Origin: Sinanaerobacter sp. ZZT-01
Lineage (GTDB): Bacteria; Bacillota; Clostridia; Peptostreptococcales; Anaerovoracaceae
Direction: 5' to 3'
NCBI RefSeq assembly: GCF_035621135.1
Contig: NZ_CP141728.1
Location: forward strand, 1,922,001-1,986,000
Length of the DNA stretch: 64,000 nt
How positions within the stretch are numbered: the first letter of the stretch is position 1; the number at the start of each line of letters is the position of its first letter. Below the pieces are notes generated by a model. It was not told where the DNA came from. It ran no database searches and saw nothing but the letters and a program-made list of their open reading frames with translations. Below, piece by piece: positions 48,903 to 57,897 of the stretch. Position numbers and translations under genes: made by a program.

Positions 48903-49808
48903 ATGAATAAATTAAAATATGGAATTTTAGGATTAAACTATGATACAGAAGCCGGAAGAGGCTGGCCGGGGGCTAGATATGCACCTGACAGTATTAGAAG
49001 AGCTATGGCTGGTATTATGAATCGGATGGAAGACGGGCATTTATTTGATGTTTGCAACAATTATTTGGTAGATTTTAATAAAATAGAAGTAAAAGATTTC
49101 GGAAATGTTGATAAGATCGCGAGATACGACCATGAAAGATCGCTGAAAGAGATGGCGAAAGAAATTGGAAACATTATGACAGATGGCTATACACCGATTT
49201 TACTTGGGGGGGATCATTCTGTTACAAATGCGGGATTTATAGCAATTCATGATAAGAAGCCAGGGAAAATCGGCATTATAGACCTGGATGCACATCTGGA
49301 TTTAAAATTCGATTCTGTGGCGCAGGGGAGATTTTCAGGAAGCAGTGAAATTAGAAGAGCCATTGAAATGGAGAGGATAGATGCAAAAAATGTAGTAGAA
49401 ATCGGTCCGCGAGGGTTTAATTATCCAGAGCATTACCATTATATTAAAGAGAGTGGAATGAAAATTTTTACCCCAAGAGAAGTATTTGAACAGGGAGCGA
49501 AGGAAATTGCACGTAAAGCGCTTGAAATTGCTTGTGACGGCACAGACTATGTCTATTTGACAGTCGATATTGACGCACTTGATCTGGCATATGCACTAGG
49601 CTCTGGTGGTCAAGAGCCTGCGGGATTAAATCATTTTCAAATGTCAGATCTGATTCGGGAATTTGCTCCCCATGTTGATGTCATTGATTTTGTAGAGGTT
49701 AATCCGATGACAGACCACCGCGAATTGACAAGTCATGTTGCGGCAAACTTGATATTAGATTATATATCAGGTGCATACTATGCAACATTCGAGGAAGAAA
49801 AACAATGA
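48903..49808 (+). CDS. Ureohydrolase (arginase/agmatinase/guanidino-acid hydrolase family)
   Basis: A 301-residue binuclear Mn enzyme of the ureohydrolase family, which cleaves guanidino groups to urea or formimino groups to formamide. Metal ligands are visible in LGGDHSVT, DLDAHLDLKF and VDIDALD; QEPAGL follows. The usual H-G segment before the active-site loop reads SGSSEIRRA, so specificity may differ from agmatinase. It leads the TRAP transporter genes, overlapping dctQ by 4 nt. The ATG at 48903 follows GGGGAGG by 12 nt. The substrate is probably an imported guanidino- or formimino-acid (inference). Confidence 0.88.
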   Translation: MNKLKYGILGLNYDTEAGRGWPGARYAPDSIRRAMAGIMNRMEDGHLFDVCNNYLVDFNKIEVKDFGNVDKIARYDHERSLKEMAKEIGNIMTDGYTPILLGGDHSVTNAGFIAIHDKKPGKIGIIDLDAHLDLKFDSVAQGRFSGSSEIRRAIEMERIDAKNVVEIGPRGFNYPEHYHYIKESGMKIFTPREVFEQGAKEIARKALEIACDGTDYVYLTVDIDALDLAYALGSGGQEPAGLNHFQMSDLIREFAPHVDVIDFVEVNPMTDHRELTSHVAANLILDYISGAYYATFEEEKQ

Positions 49809-50338
49809 GATATTTATTAAAGCTAAATAAAATTATAGTGAGGATAGAGCAGATCATATTGGCGGGAAGCATTATAGCTATGGCTGTGATTTTGGTTCTC
49901 AATGTTCTTGGAAGATTTTTTTTAGGGACTGGAATCAATGCTTCTGAAGAACTCGGACAAACACTGCTGGTATTTGTAACTTTTATTGGTTTGAGTTATT
50001 GCGCGACAACGGGAAAACACATCAACATGTTGGCAATTTTTGATATCATGCCGGGAAAAATGAAAAAATGTACCGCACTTGCAATTTCAGGAATTACCTC
50101 AGCTACAATGCTCACACTGGCTGTTATCTCTTTTCAGTATGCTTATTTAATTAAGACATTTGGTAAAGTAACGGTTTCTTTGCAGGTTCCGGTCTATCTG
50201 ATTATTTTGGTGGTATCCTTCGGATTTTTGTTTGCAGGGATTCAATATCTATTAGTATTTATTCAGAACATCCTTAAAAAAGAAATTTATATCGGATTAG
50301 AAGGAAGCTATCTTTCAGAGGAAAGGAGGGAACAGTAA
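49805..50338 (+). CDS. dctQ: TRAP transporter small membrane subunit (DctQ type)
   Basis: A 177-residue protein with four membrane helices. GRFFLGTGINASEELGQTLL and FVTFIGLSYCATTGKHINM are typical of DctQ subunits. It pairs with the large subunit directly downstream to form an ion-driven importer. The start overlaps the ureohydrolase stop by 4 nt (ATGA), so enzyme and transporter are translationally coupled. Confidence 0.93.
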   Translation: MRYLLKLNKIIVRIEQIILAGSIIAMAVILVLNVLGRFFLGTGINASEELGQTLLVFVTFIGLSYCATTGKHINMLAIFDIMPGKMKKCTALAISGITSATMLTLAVISFQYAYLIKTFGKVTVSLQVPVYLIILVVSFGFLFAGIQYLLVFIQNILKKEIYIGLEGSYLSEERREQ

Positions 50339-51613
50339 ATGCTTTGGGTTTTAACGATTATTTTAATTTGCTGCCTGCTGTTTGGTTTTCCAATGTATCT
50401 GTCAATGATATTGGGTTCACTTGTGTCAATCATAGTATTTCTGCCCTCCTTGCCTTTGAGTACTATGATTCAACAGCTTATGGCAGGGGTTCAGACCTTT
50501 GCCCTGCTTGCAATCCCACTGTTTATCTTTGCGGCGGACATCATGAGCTCTGGGCATACGGCAACAAGGCTTGTTGATCTTATGAAAGCTTTCATTGGGC
50601 ATATTTACGGTGGACTAGGTGCAACTATGGTTGGAACTTGTACCTTATTTGGTGCAATATCAGGTTCTACACAGGCTACTGTTGTGGCAATAGGAAAAAC
50701 TATGAGAGGAAACATGCTGAAAGTGGGATACCGCGATGAAGACATAAATGGACTTATTGTAACATCATCTAATATAGCGATGTTTATTCCACCGAGTGTA
50801 GCCATGATTATGTATTGTGTAGTAACCGGAACTTCGGTTGGAGAGATGTTCATTGCGGGAATCGGACCGGGAATCTTACTGGCAATTCTTTTTTCCGTAT
50901 ATATCTATTTCCACTCAAAGAAGCTGGACTTGCCGAGAACTCCAAGAATGAGCTGGGGACAAAAGGGATGTGCATTAAGAAAAGCAATTCTGCCTATGGG
51001 TTTTCCGGTTATTGTAGTAGGAAGTATTTATTCTGGCATTTGCAGCCCTACAGAAGCTGCTGCTATTTCAGTACTATATGCATTTATATTGGAAGTAGTG
51101 ATATATCGGACTATAAAATTAGCGGATATTGGTAAAATTGCATTATCTACAGGAGCAGTGACTGCGGCGTTGTTCATCCTGTTATCAAGCGGCCAAATTT
51201 TTTCTTTGGTTCTGACATATGCAAATGTACCTCAGATGCTGAGCTCCGGAGTGCTTGGAGAAAATCCTTCATCTATCATGGTTCTTGCAAGCGTAACGTT
51301 ATTTTTTTTCATAGCATGTATGTTTGTGGACCCTCTTGTAGCAATTGTAGTTTTAACACCAATGTTCTACGGACCGGCTATGGCTGCGGGAATCGATCCG
51401 ATCTGGCTTGGAATCATCATTACGCTTCAAAATACGCTGGGAGCGGTTTCACCGCCGTTTGGCTGTAATATATTTACCGCATGTGCAGCCTTTGATGTAC
51501 CATACATGAGGGTTGTAAAAGGACTTCCGCCTTATTTGATTATATTAGTGCTGTTATCAGTTATATTGATATTCTGTCCTCAGGTAATTACTTTTTACAG
51601 AGTATTTATATAA
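50339..51613 (+). CDS. dctM: TRAP transporter large membrane subunit (DctM type)
   Basis: A 424-residue transport channel with about twelve helices. Family segments include LLAIPLFIFAADIMSSG, FGAISGSTQATVVAIG, IPPSVAMIMYCVVTGTSVG and GAVSPPFGCNIF. It starts one base after dctQ ends; the RBS is AAAGGAGGG. Ion gradients, not ATP, drive uptake through this family. Confidence 0.95.
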   Translation: MLWVLTIILICCLLFGFPMYLSMILGSLVSIIVFLPSLPLSTMIQQLMAGVQTFALLAIPLFIFAADIMSSGHTATRLVDLMKAFIGHIYGGLGATMVGTCTLFGAISGSTQATVVAIGKTMRGNMLKVGYRDEDINGLIVTSSNIAMFIPPSVAMIMYCVVTGTSVGEMFIAGIGPGILLAILFSVYIYFHSKKLDLPRTPRMSWGQKGCALRKAILPMGFPVIVVGSIYSGICSPTEAAAISVLYAFILEVVIYRTIKLADIGKIALSTGAVTAALFILLSSGQIFSLVLTYANVPQMLSSGVLGENPSSIMVLASVTLFFFIACMFVDPLVAIVVLTPMFYGPAMAAGIDPIWLGIIITLQNTLGAVSPPFGCNIFTACAAFDVPYMRVVKGLPPYLIILVLLSVILIFCPQVITFYRVFI

Positions 51614-51636
51614 GAATATTAAAGGAGGGTTACGAA

Positions 51637-52698
51637 ATGAAAAAAAGGGTTTTTAGTTTATTTGTCTGTACAGTAATGGTAGTAAGCATGGCATTAGGCA
51701 TGTCTGCATGCGGTGACAAAGGGAATGAAAGTGAGGGAGCGAAAGAAGTATGGAAGCTGGCTCATACAGAGTCAAAGGACACGATGTATGACATGTGGGC
51801 AAATAGATTTGCCGAATTGATTCAGGAAAAATCGGAGGGAAGAATTACTGTTGAAGTCTATCCGGTAGGACAGCTTGGGGATTCTGCTGCCCAGTTAGAG
51901 ATGATTCAGACCGGAGGTCTTGATATTGGAATCTTTGCCGCTGGAGATGTTGGGAGTACTTTCCCTGCAACGCAGGCAATGGCATTAAATTTTCTTTTCA
52001 GTGAGAAGGATGAAGTAAATGAAGCAGTACTTACACAGGGCGAAGCGACGAAGAAGCTGAATGAAATGTTTGAGCAAAAAGGCATTCATATTTATGATTG
52101 GCTGAGTCTTGGAAATATGCAGTGGACAAGCAACAAGCCATTACATGCATTGGATGACTTTAAGGGCTTTAAAATGAGAATTATGAATACGCCGCTTATC
52201 AGTGAAAATTATAAAGCATTAGGTGCAAATCCTACACCTATGGCATTTATGGAGACGTATAGTGGACTTCAGTTAAAAACCGTACAGGGAACTGAGCAGC
52301 CAATCAATGCAATTGAAGAAATGAAATTTTATGAAGTACAAGATTATATCACTTTCTCAAATCATGCACAGATGGCAAGCTTTGTTGCATTTAACGGTGA
52401 ATTCTACAATGGATTGAGTGATGAAGACAAAGAACTGATAGACAGCATTAAAGGTGATATGGAAAGCTATGCTTCTGAAAGCCTAAAAAAGGTTCAGGAA
52501 GAAAAGTTTGAAGTCATCAAAGAGAAGAAACCGGAAATCAAAATTGAATATTTGACAGACGAAGAAAGGGCAAACTTTGTTGAGGCAAGCTTAACGGTAC
52601 GGGACAAAATCGTAGACCTTGCTGGTGAAGAAGGAAAAGAGGTTATGGATCTTGTAATAGCCGACGTAGAAAAATTTGAAAAAGAATTAGGAGAATAA
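51637..52698 (+). CDS. dctP: TRAP transporter substrate-binding lipoprotein (DctP type)
   Basis: A 353-residue solute receptor. The signal ends in a lipobox (GMSACG, Cys near residue 25), so it is membrane-anchored. FKGFKMRIMNTPLISENYKA contains the conserved Arg that in DctP proteins contacts the ligand carboxylate, and GLQLKTVQGTEQPINAI is also typical. A carboxylate-bearing ligand is therefore expected. The RBS is AAAGGAGG. It ends the operon and is followed by a terminator. Confidence 0.94.
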   Translation: MKKRVFSLFVCTVMVVSMALGMSACGDKGNESEGAKEVWKLAHTESKDTMYDMWANRFAELIQEKSEGRITVEVYPVGQLGDSAAQLEMIQTGGLDIGIFAAGDVGSTFPATQAMALNFLFSEKDEVNEAVLTQGEATKKLNEMFEQKGIHIYDWLSLGNMQWTSNKPLHALDDFKGFKMRIMNTPLISENYKALGANPTPMAFMETYSGLQLKTVQGTEQPINAIEEMKFYEVQDYITFSNHAQMASFVAFNGEFYNGLSDEDKELIDSIKGDMESYASESLKKVQEEKFEVIKEKKPEIKIEYLTDEERANFVEASLTVRDKIVDLAGEEGKEVMDLVIADVEKFEKELGE

Positions 52699-52743
52699 AA
52701 GGTTGTAAAAATTAAGGAATAAAACCTGTTTTATCTCTTTTTG

Positions 52744-52786
52744 AGAAAAGTCGAAGGACTCCATAATCCTACGGCTTTTCTTTTTG
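52744..52786 (+). terminator. Terminator of the TRAP operon
   Basis: AGAAAAGTCG pairs with CGGCTTTTCT, with an inner GGA/TCC stem, then a T-run. Confidence 0.8.
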
Positions 52787-52924
52787 CCTTAAACTTTGTT
52801 CACGAAGTTTAAATAAATGCCTTTCTTCATATCGTTTTTTTTCTTATGCAGGTCAGAATGATGCAGCATAATCTTCTTGACAAACTTCCACATCCATTTA
52901 TCTTCTTAGAAAACACTATTTGCT

Positions 52925-53686
52925 TTAATAACCAAGTGGCGCTGATGCCAATATTTCCGATATTTTTATGCCAGTCCATATTGGCAAGGCAAGTCCCAAA
53001 GTATAGATGAGCGCAATGACAATCGAGCTTTTCTTTCCCATGCCCCATTTTTTTACAGATAAATACATAGTGTCAAGGACATCAGTCAAAAAGAAAAATT
53101 GAAGCAGGCCGTGGCAAAATGCCGCAGCCATTCCAATCTTCTTCTCTGAATAACTGAAACGGATGACTTGAACTGCAAAAAAAGATCCTGGAAGCATGGC
53201 CAGCCAGGTGATGAAACCCAGTACACTGATTACAGTAAAGAAAAAGGGGAGCAGCACAGGAGTAGCGATAATGAGTGTGCCATGGCTTATAAGCAGACCG
53301 CTTAAGCTTATACCGAATAGCATCAAAGCAATAGAGAAAAAATTAACTATAAAAAAAATAACCATACCGTATTTCAAAATCAGCATTCCATTTATGCAAA
53401 AGAGCGTTTCTCTTTCATGGCACGCTTGGAATGACTGGGTAATATTTAAAATAGCCAAGATAATCAGAACAGATACATAGATAGCGGAAAGAATAAAATA
53501 AGCGACAGATAAATTTGCTATGGCACTTTCTATGGTGTCTTCTGACATCGTTTCCATGGTATTTTCTGAGAGCATGGAGTTGAAAAAGGTAAAGTAAAGC
53601 AGATTCAAAGGAACACAAAGAGTTGCTAAAATAGTGTAGGAAATTTGAAGGATATGACTTCTTTTTTTGATTCTTTTCTGTTCCAT
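52925..53686 (-). CDS. Uncharacterised integral membrane protein
   Basis: A 253-residue hydrophobic protein with about six membrane helices and a basic N-terminus (MEQKRIKKRS). I do not recognise a family. A polar loop between helices 1 and 2 carries SENTMETMSEDTIESA, probably extracytoplasmic. The start at 53686 is placed 8 nt after GGAGG; an ATG 15 nt upstream overlaps that RBS. It stands alone between the TRAP operon and the PHP gene. Function unknown. Confidence 0.8.
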   Translation of the reverse strand: MEQKRIKKRSHILQISYTILATLCVPLNLLYFTFFNSMLSENTMETMSEDTIESAIANLSVAYFILSAIYVSVLIILAILNITQSFQACHERETLFCINGMLILKYGMVIFFIVNFFSIALMLFGISLSGLLISHGTLIIATPVLLPFFFTVISVLGFITWLAMLPGSFFAVQVIRFSYSEKKIGMAAAFCHGLLQFFFLTDVLDTMYLSVKKWGMGKKSSIVIALIYTLGLALPIWTGIKISEILASAPLGY

Positions 53687-53955
53687 ACGATTAACCTCCA
53701 ATGATTATAAATTATTTGCAGCTTTATTCGGAACAAGCTTAATAATTGTAATATAATTGTATCATAAAATAATTAAAAGTATCAATTTTTGTATTTTGTA
53801 TTTATTATTGAAACTTAGCTGGATAGAGGTGTGACATTCTCGTTTGAAATGTAAAATTACTTATGATTTAATAGTAGTAAAGTATTTTTACTGTAGGAGA
53901 AAATGTAAATAAGTTTCATATTATTTGAGAATTTTATAATGAGGGAGGAAGAGAC

Positions 53956-54837
53956 ATGATTGATCTGCATCTACATACGTATTATTCGGATGGGAGTTTG
54001 TCCCCTTTTACATTGGTGAAAATGGCAAAAGAGCGTGGGGCATCTGTCATTGCGGTTACGGACCATGACGGGATAGATGGGCTTGAGGAAGCGATACAGG
54101 CGGGAAAGGAGCTTGGCGTAAATGTTATTCCAGGTATTGAATTTTCAGCACAGCTTTCAGATTTTTTGGATTCTTTCCCTTGCTTTATGCACTTATTGGG
54201 TTATGGATTTGATATAAGAAATAAGGAGCTGGGTAAGGAAGTAAAAGAAATTTTAGAAAAAAGGCGAGAACGAAATGAAAAGCTGCTGTCTGCTTTGAGA
54301 AAAAGAGGTTATTTCTTAGAAAAGGAAGATTTTCAGGTTTATCCGCAACAGACTTATATCGGAAAACCGAATTTTGCCAGAGCATTATTAAAACAGGGTT
54401 ATATTAGGGAGTTAAAAGATGCATTTCAACCAGGAGAGTTTTTGGAGGCTCCAGAGATCAAAGCGATTCATCGAATAAAGATTGATGTAAAAAAAGCAAT
54501 ATCCTTAATTGAAAAAGCAGGTGGGATATCTGTTCTTGCACATCCGATGAAAATTTCGTATAAAGGAAAAAATCAGCCGGATCAAGCTGGTTTTTTTGAA
54601 AGGCTGGAGTCTTTGCTTCTGTGCTTAAAAAAATCGGGTTTGCGAGGCATGGAATGCTATTACAGCCGCCATCTGCCGTATGAAACAGAACGCTTGCTTG
54701 CACTTGCAGATCAATTTGGTCTTGTAGTAAGTGCAGGTTCGGATTTTCATGGACCGGAATTTGATGAAAATCTGAAAATCGGAACATTTATGGTGGATGT
54801 AAATAAAGAACGACTTGATTGGACTAAGACGCTATAA
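53956..54837 (+). CDS. PHP-domain phosphoesterase (TrpH/RNase AM-like)
   Basis: A 293-residue PHP-superfamily hydrolase. Metal-binding motifs are DLHLHTYYSDGS at the N-terminus, VTDHDG near residue 34, SVLAHPMK near 195 and SAGSDFHGPE near 262. Length and motif order agree with TrpH-like 3',5'-nucleoside-bisphosphate phosphatases, which recycle pAp or trim RNA 5' ends. The RBS is GGGAGGAAG. The substrate is inferred from the family. Confidence 0.9.
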   Translation: MIDLHLHTYYSDGSLSPFTLVKMAKERGASVIAVTDHDGIDGLEEAIQAGKELGVNVIPGIEFSAQLSDFLDSFPCFMHLLGYGFDIRNKELGKEVKEILEKRRERNEKLLSALRKRGYFLEKEDFQVYPQQTYIGKPNFARALLKQGYIRELKDAFQPGEFLEAPEIKAIHRIKIDVKKAISLIEKAGGISVLAHPMKISYKGKNQPDQAGFFERLESLLLCLKKSGLRGMECYYSRHLPYETERLLALADQFGLVVSAGSDFHGPEFDENLKIGTFMVDVNKERLDWTKTL

Positions 54838-54912
54838 AGAGTAATTCACCTTTTCCTTTTTTTATAAATATAATAATAGACCTATTAACAGATTATAAGA
54901 GGAGGAAAATAA

Positions 54913-55431
54913 ATGCGTTATGAGATAAGCCCTCAAGAGGAGTCATTACACTACTTAAATGTAAATAATGACGATAATATGAATGATACTCTTTCTATTG
55001 CTGAGTTATTGAATGATTTTTCAAAAGAAAACTCAAAAATCGGATATTTAGCCTTTAAAATTGAAACCGCCCTAGGTACATTGCCGGTTCCGAATGCAGA
55101 AGTGACAGTAAGTAAGCCCTTAGGGAACGGTTTCTATCTTTCAAAAGTTGTTGTGACAGATATAGATGGAAAAACAGAAACAATAGCTTTACCGGCTGTT
55201 AGCGCCGAAATTTCACAAGCTCCGGGAATTGTTCGTCCATATTCGGTCTATAATGCCAGCGTATCTGCACCTGGTTTTTTTACGGTTGAACTATTTAATA
55301 TACCTATTTTTGAGAATATTACGGCATTACAGCCGATTAATTTATTTCCAGATGTAGGGGTTGGACTTGGAGAAAAAATTGAACAAATTTATAATATATA
55401 TCCAACGGGGCCACAAACTTTTTCATATTAA
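54913..55431 (+). CDS. Carboxypeptidase-regulatory-like (SleC-type) beta-domain protein
   Basis: A 172-residue protein. The central part has a transthyretin-like beta domain: LPVPNAEVTVSK, then TDIDGKTETIALPA, PYSVYNASVSAPGFFTVEL and LQPINLFPDV. The same order is found, from memory, in N-terminal modules of clostridial peptidoglycan-binding and spore-cortex proteins, but no catalytic or binding domain follows here. There is no signal peptide, consistent with mother-cell expression. It is followed by a terminator. A sporulation role is inferred. The RBS is GAGGAGG. Confidence 0.7.
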   Translation: MRYEISPQEESLHYLNVNNDDNMNDTLSIAELLNDFSKENSKIGYLAFKIETALGTLPVPNAEVTVSKPLGNGFYLSKVVVTDIDGKTETIALPAVSAEISQAPGIVRPYSVYNASVSAPGFFTVELFNIPIFENITALQPINLFPDVGVGLGEKIEQIYNIYPTGPQTFSY

Positions 55432-55454
55432 TGTATTTAAAATATACTTAATAA

Positions 55455-55491
55455 AGAGAGCAGCAATCATAAAAGGATTACTGCTCTCTTG
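55455..55491. terminator. Bidirectional terminator between the beta-domain and ABC-F genes
   Basis: AGAGAGCAG-C-AATC pairs with GATT-A-CTGCTCTCT around a short loop, between two converging genes. Confidence 0.85.
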
Positions 55492-55497
55492 TAGAAT

Positions 55498-57054
55498 TTA
55501 AACAATTTTTGTAGTCCAATCTTCCACGTTCCAGATATCTGTTACCCAGCTTTCATAAAATTCGGGTTCATGGCATACCAGTAGGACGGTGCCTTTAAAA
55601 TCGGAAATGGCACGCTTCAGTTCTTCTTTTGCTTCCCTATCAAGGTGATTGGTTGGCTCGTCTAGAACAAGCCAATTAGTTTCCTTTTGCATAAGTTTAC
55701 AAAGGCGGACCTTTGCATTTTCGCCACCGCTTAAGACCTTCATCTGGCTTGTGATATGCTCTGCAGTGAGTCCGCATTTTGCCAGAGCAGCCCTGACTTC
55801 ACCATTGGTATAGGTAGGGTATTCCGTCCAGATGCTTTCCAAAGCAGTCTGAGAGTTCTCACGCTCCGCCTCTTGTTCAAAGTAAGCAGGAACGAGGAAA
55901 TCTCCAAGCTCAGACATTCCGGAAAGCGGTTTTATTTTCCCAAGAATAGTTTTTAATAAGGTGGTCTTGCCTAAACCGTTTGTTCCTACAATGGCCACTT
56001 TCTGACCACGTTCCAAAGCAAAGGAAACCGGCCTTGTAAGAGGCTCGTTGTAGCCGAGAATTAAATCCTTGGCTTCTACGATAAAACGTCCCGGCGTTCG
56101 TGCTTCTTTAAAGCCAAAAGATGGTTTCGGTTTTTCTTTCGGTTTTTCTAGTATTTCCATTTTGTCTAACATTTTTTGACGACTGTTTGCCATTCCTCTC
56201 GTTGCAACACGAGCTTTATTCCGTGCAATGAAGTCTTCCATCCGTTCTCGCTCAGCCAGCTGCTTTTCATATGCTTTTGCTTCTTGCAATTTCTTTACTT
56301 CATACATCTGCATGAATTTTTCGTAGTTTCCGGTATAGCGAGTCAGTACGCCGTCGTTTACATGATAAATGACATTAACTACATCATTTAAAAAAGTCAT
56401 ATCATGCGATACAAGAATAAAAGCGTTTTCATATTCCTGTAAGTAACGCTTTAACCATTCTATATGTTCGAAATCTAAATAGTTGGTTGGCTCATCTAAA
56501 ATTAAAATCGTTGGATCCTGAAGGAGAAGTTTTGTTAAAAGTACTTTGGTTCGCTGACCGCCGGAAAGATCACTGACATCCTTGTCCAGTCCAATACTTC
56601 CGAGTCCTAAGCCATTGGCAACTTCTTCTATTTTAGAGTCCAAAGTGTAAAAACCGCTATGTTCTAAAATTTGCTGAATTTCTCCGGCATCTTCCATCAT
56701 TGATTCTAACTCTTCACTTTCGGCTTCACTCATTTTTTCATAAAGAGAGAGCATTTCAGCTTCTAAATCGAATGAATTTTGAAAAGCTTCTCTTAAAATA
56801 TCTCGTATGGTCATTCCTTTTTTTAGGCTGGAATGCTGGTCTAGGTATCCTACGGTAACTCGCTTTGACCACTCTATTTTTCCTTCATCCGGAGCTAATT
56901 GACCGGTAATAATATTTAGAAAAGTTGATTTTCCTTCTCCATTGGCTCCAATCAGTCCGACGTGTTCTCCTTTTAACAAACGGAAGGAGGCATCTTCCAA
57001 AATTTGTCTTCCTCCAAATCCGTGGGTGACGTTTTCTACGATTAATACGCTCAT
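55498..57054 (-). CDS. ABC-F family ATPase
   Basis: A 518-residue soluble protein with two ABC domains and no membrane part, as in ABC-F translation factors that act at the ribosomal E site. First domain: Walker A GANGEGKST, signature LSGGQRTK, Walker B ILILDEPTNYLD. Second domain: GTNGLGKTT, LSGGENAK, WLVLDEPTNHLD. Between them lies the charged linker (residues about 240-320) that contacts the ribosome. A housekeeping role is more likely than resistance, though some ABC-F proteins protect against antibiotics. Confidence 0.93.
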   Translation of the reverse strand: MSVLIVENVTHGFGGRQILEDASFRLLKGEHVGLIGANGEGKSTFLNIITGQLAPDEGKIEWSKRVTVGYLDQHSSLKKGMTIRDILREAFQNSFDLEAEMLSLYEKMSEAESEELESMMEDAGEIQQILEHSGFYTLDSKIEEVANGLGLGSIGLDKDVSDLSGGQRTKVLLTKLLLQDPTILILDEPTNYLDFEHIEWLKRYLQEYENAFILVSHDMTFLNDVVNVIYHVNDGVLTRYTGNYEKFMQMYEVKKLQEAKAYEKQLAERERMEDFIARNKARVATRGMANSRQKMLDKMEILEKPKEKPKPSFGFKEARTPGRFIVEAKDLILGYNEPLTRPVSFALERGQKVAIVGTNGLGKTTLLKTILGKIKPLSGMSELGDFLVPAYFEQEAERENSQTALESIWTEYPTYTNGEVRAALAKCGLTAEHITSQMKVLSGGENAKVRLCKLMQKETNWLVLDEPTNHLDREAKEELKRAISDFKGTVLLVCHEPEFYESWVTDIWNVEDWTTKIV

Positions 57055-57154
57055 GTGTTATCCTCTTCTTTTATCTTTGGTATTTGCTGGTTCTGTCCTC
57101 AAATGCAAGTATAACCTGCGTTTTTATATAACAAAAAGATCCTAATTTATATAT

Positions 57155-57306
57155 ACAAAATACATAGAATTTTGTTATAGGATTTGTATTTATTATATCA
57201 TAAGTGCAAACCGCTGCTCCGGTTTGCTACACACCGATACAATCAATACATGCAAGACAAAATGCATAGGGATTTTGTTACAGGATTTGTATTTATTATA
57301 TCATAA
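57155..57306 (+). repeat. Intergenic repeat, copy A (partial tandem)
   Basis: Segment 57191-57300 matches the reverse complement of 61601-61710 at 106 of 110 positions. Within copy A a 49-50-bp unit (57155-57203) recurs at 57257-57306 with few changes, so about 1.5 units of about 103 bp are present. An internal hairpin is GCAAACCG-N6-CGGTTTGC (57206-57227). The rest of the 429-bp gap 57055-57483 is AT-rich, with only the promoter at 57417. Confidence 0.92.
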
Positions 57307-57416
57307 AGTGCCCTAAAAAAAACCTGGAAATCGGTAGTGCTCGTATAAATCAAATTGTGAAAAAGAAAGAATAGTATATATTAAATAAAAACATATGTAA
57401 AATATTGTAAATTATA

Positions 57417-57445
57417 TTGACATATAAATGTAAAATATATATAAT
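57417..57445 (+). promoter_or_regulatory. Consensus sigma-A promoter of the YdbC-type gene
   Basis: Perfect TTGACA, 17-bp spacer, TATAAT, about 38 bp before the start codon. Confidence 0.85.
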
Positions 57446-57483
57446 TGTGGTAAAATATAGGAAATAAACTGAAAGGAGTGCCT

Positions 57484-57723
57484 ATGAGTACGAAGGAGAA
57501 GGAACGTGAAGTAACATTTGAGATTAATGAACATTTTGGAGTGATTTCTGTTTCTGCGAATGGATGGCAGAGAGAATTAAACATGGTTTCTTGGAATGGA
57601 GGAATGCCGAAATATGACCTGAGGGACTGGGATAAGAATCACAAATCAATGAGTCGTGGAATTACATTGACAAAAGAAGAATTGAAAACTTTGGAAACGC
57701 TGATTCTAGAATTAAAGCTATAG
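57484..57723 (+). CDS. YdbC/PC4-family single-stranded nucleic-acid-binding protein
   Basis: A 79-residue homologue of B. subtilis YdbC, a bacterial PC4-type coactivator fold that binds single-stranded DNA. Visible are ISVSANGWQRELNMVSWNG and PKYDLRDWD, the core beta-sheet segments, and the C-terminal helix LTKEELKTLETLI. The start ATG at 57484 is 5 nt after AAAGGAG and under a consensus promoter. It is downstream of repeat copy A. The cellular role is not well defined. Confidence 0.9.
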   Translation: MSTKEKEREVTFEINEHFGVISVSANGWQRELNMVSWNGGMPKYDLRDWDKNHKSMSRGITLTKEELKTLETLILELKL

Positions 57724-57779
57724 CGAATGAAAAAAGGAAATAACAAACAGTTCTTTGCTGTGAGGATACCCTGTTTTCA

Positions 57780-57857
57780 ATGAGTCGGATTAACAGGCAG
57801 CTTATTGATGTACATGCGTGTTGTAACGCAATGCAAAAAAACCGATCCATAGTTTAG
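57780..57857 (+). CDS. Possible Cys-Cys leader peptide
   Basis: A 25-codon open frame, MSRINRQLIDVHACC followed by NAMQKNRSIV, whose stop codon falls inside the loop of the terminator at 57838. The tandem Cys codons ahead of a terminator resemble cysteine-responsive attenuator leaders. The RBS (GAGG) is 14 nt away, which is weak. No plus-strand gene follows, so any attenuation would have no local target. Confidence 0.3.
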   Translation: MSRINRQLIDVHACCNAMQKNRSIV

Positions 57858-57878
57858 AAGTGGATCGGTTTTTTTTTA
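57838..57878. terminator. Strong terminator between the YdbC-type and ACT genes
   Basis: AACCGATCCA pairs with TGGATCGGTT (10 bp) followed by a run of T; an A-run on the other side lets it serve the minus strand too. Confidence 0.9.
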
Positions 57879-57897
57879 AATATTTTTTAAGTAAATT

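Noticed and set aside
57662-57850. 62-codon minus-strand frame opposite the YdbC-type gene end
   Set aside because: No RBS, overlaps a confident gene and terminator, no known motif.
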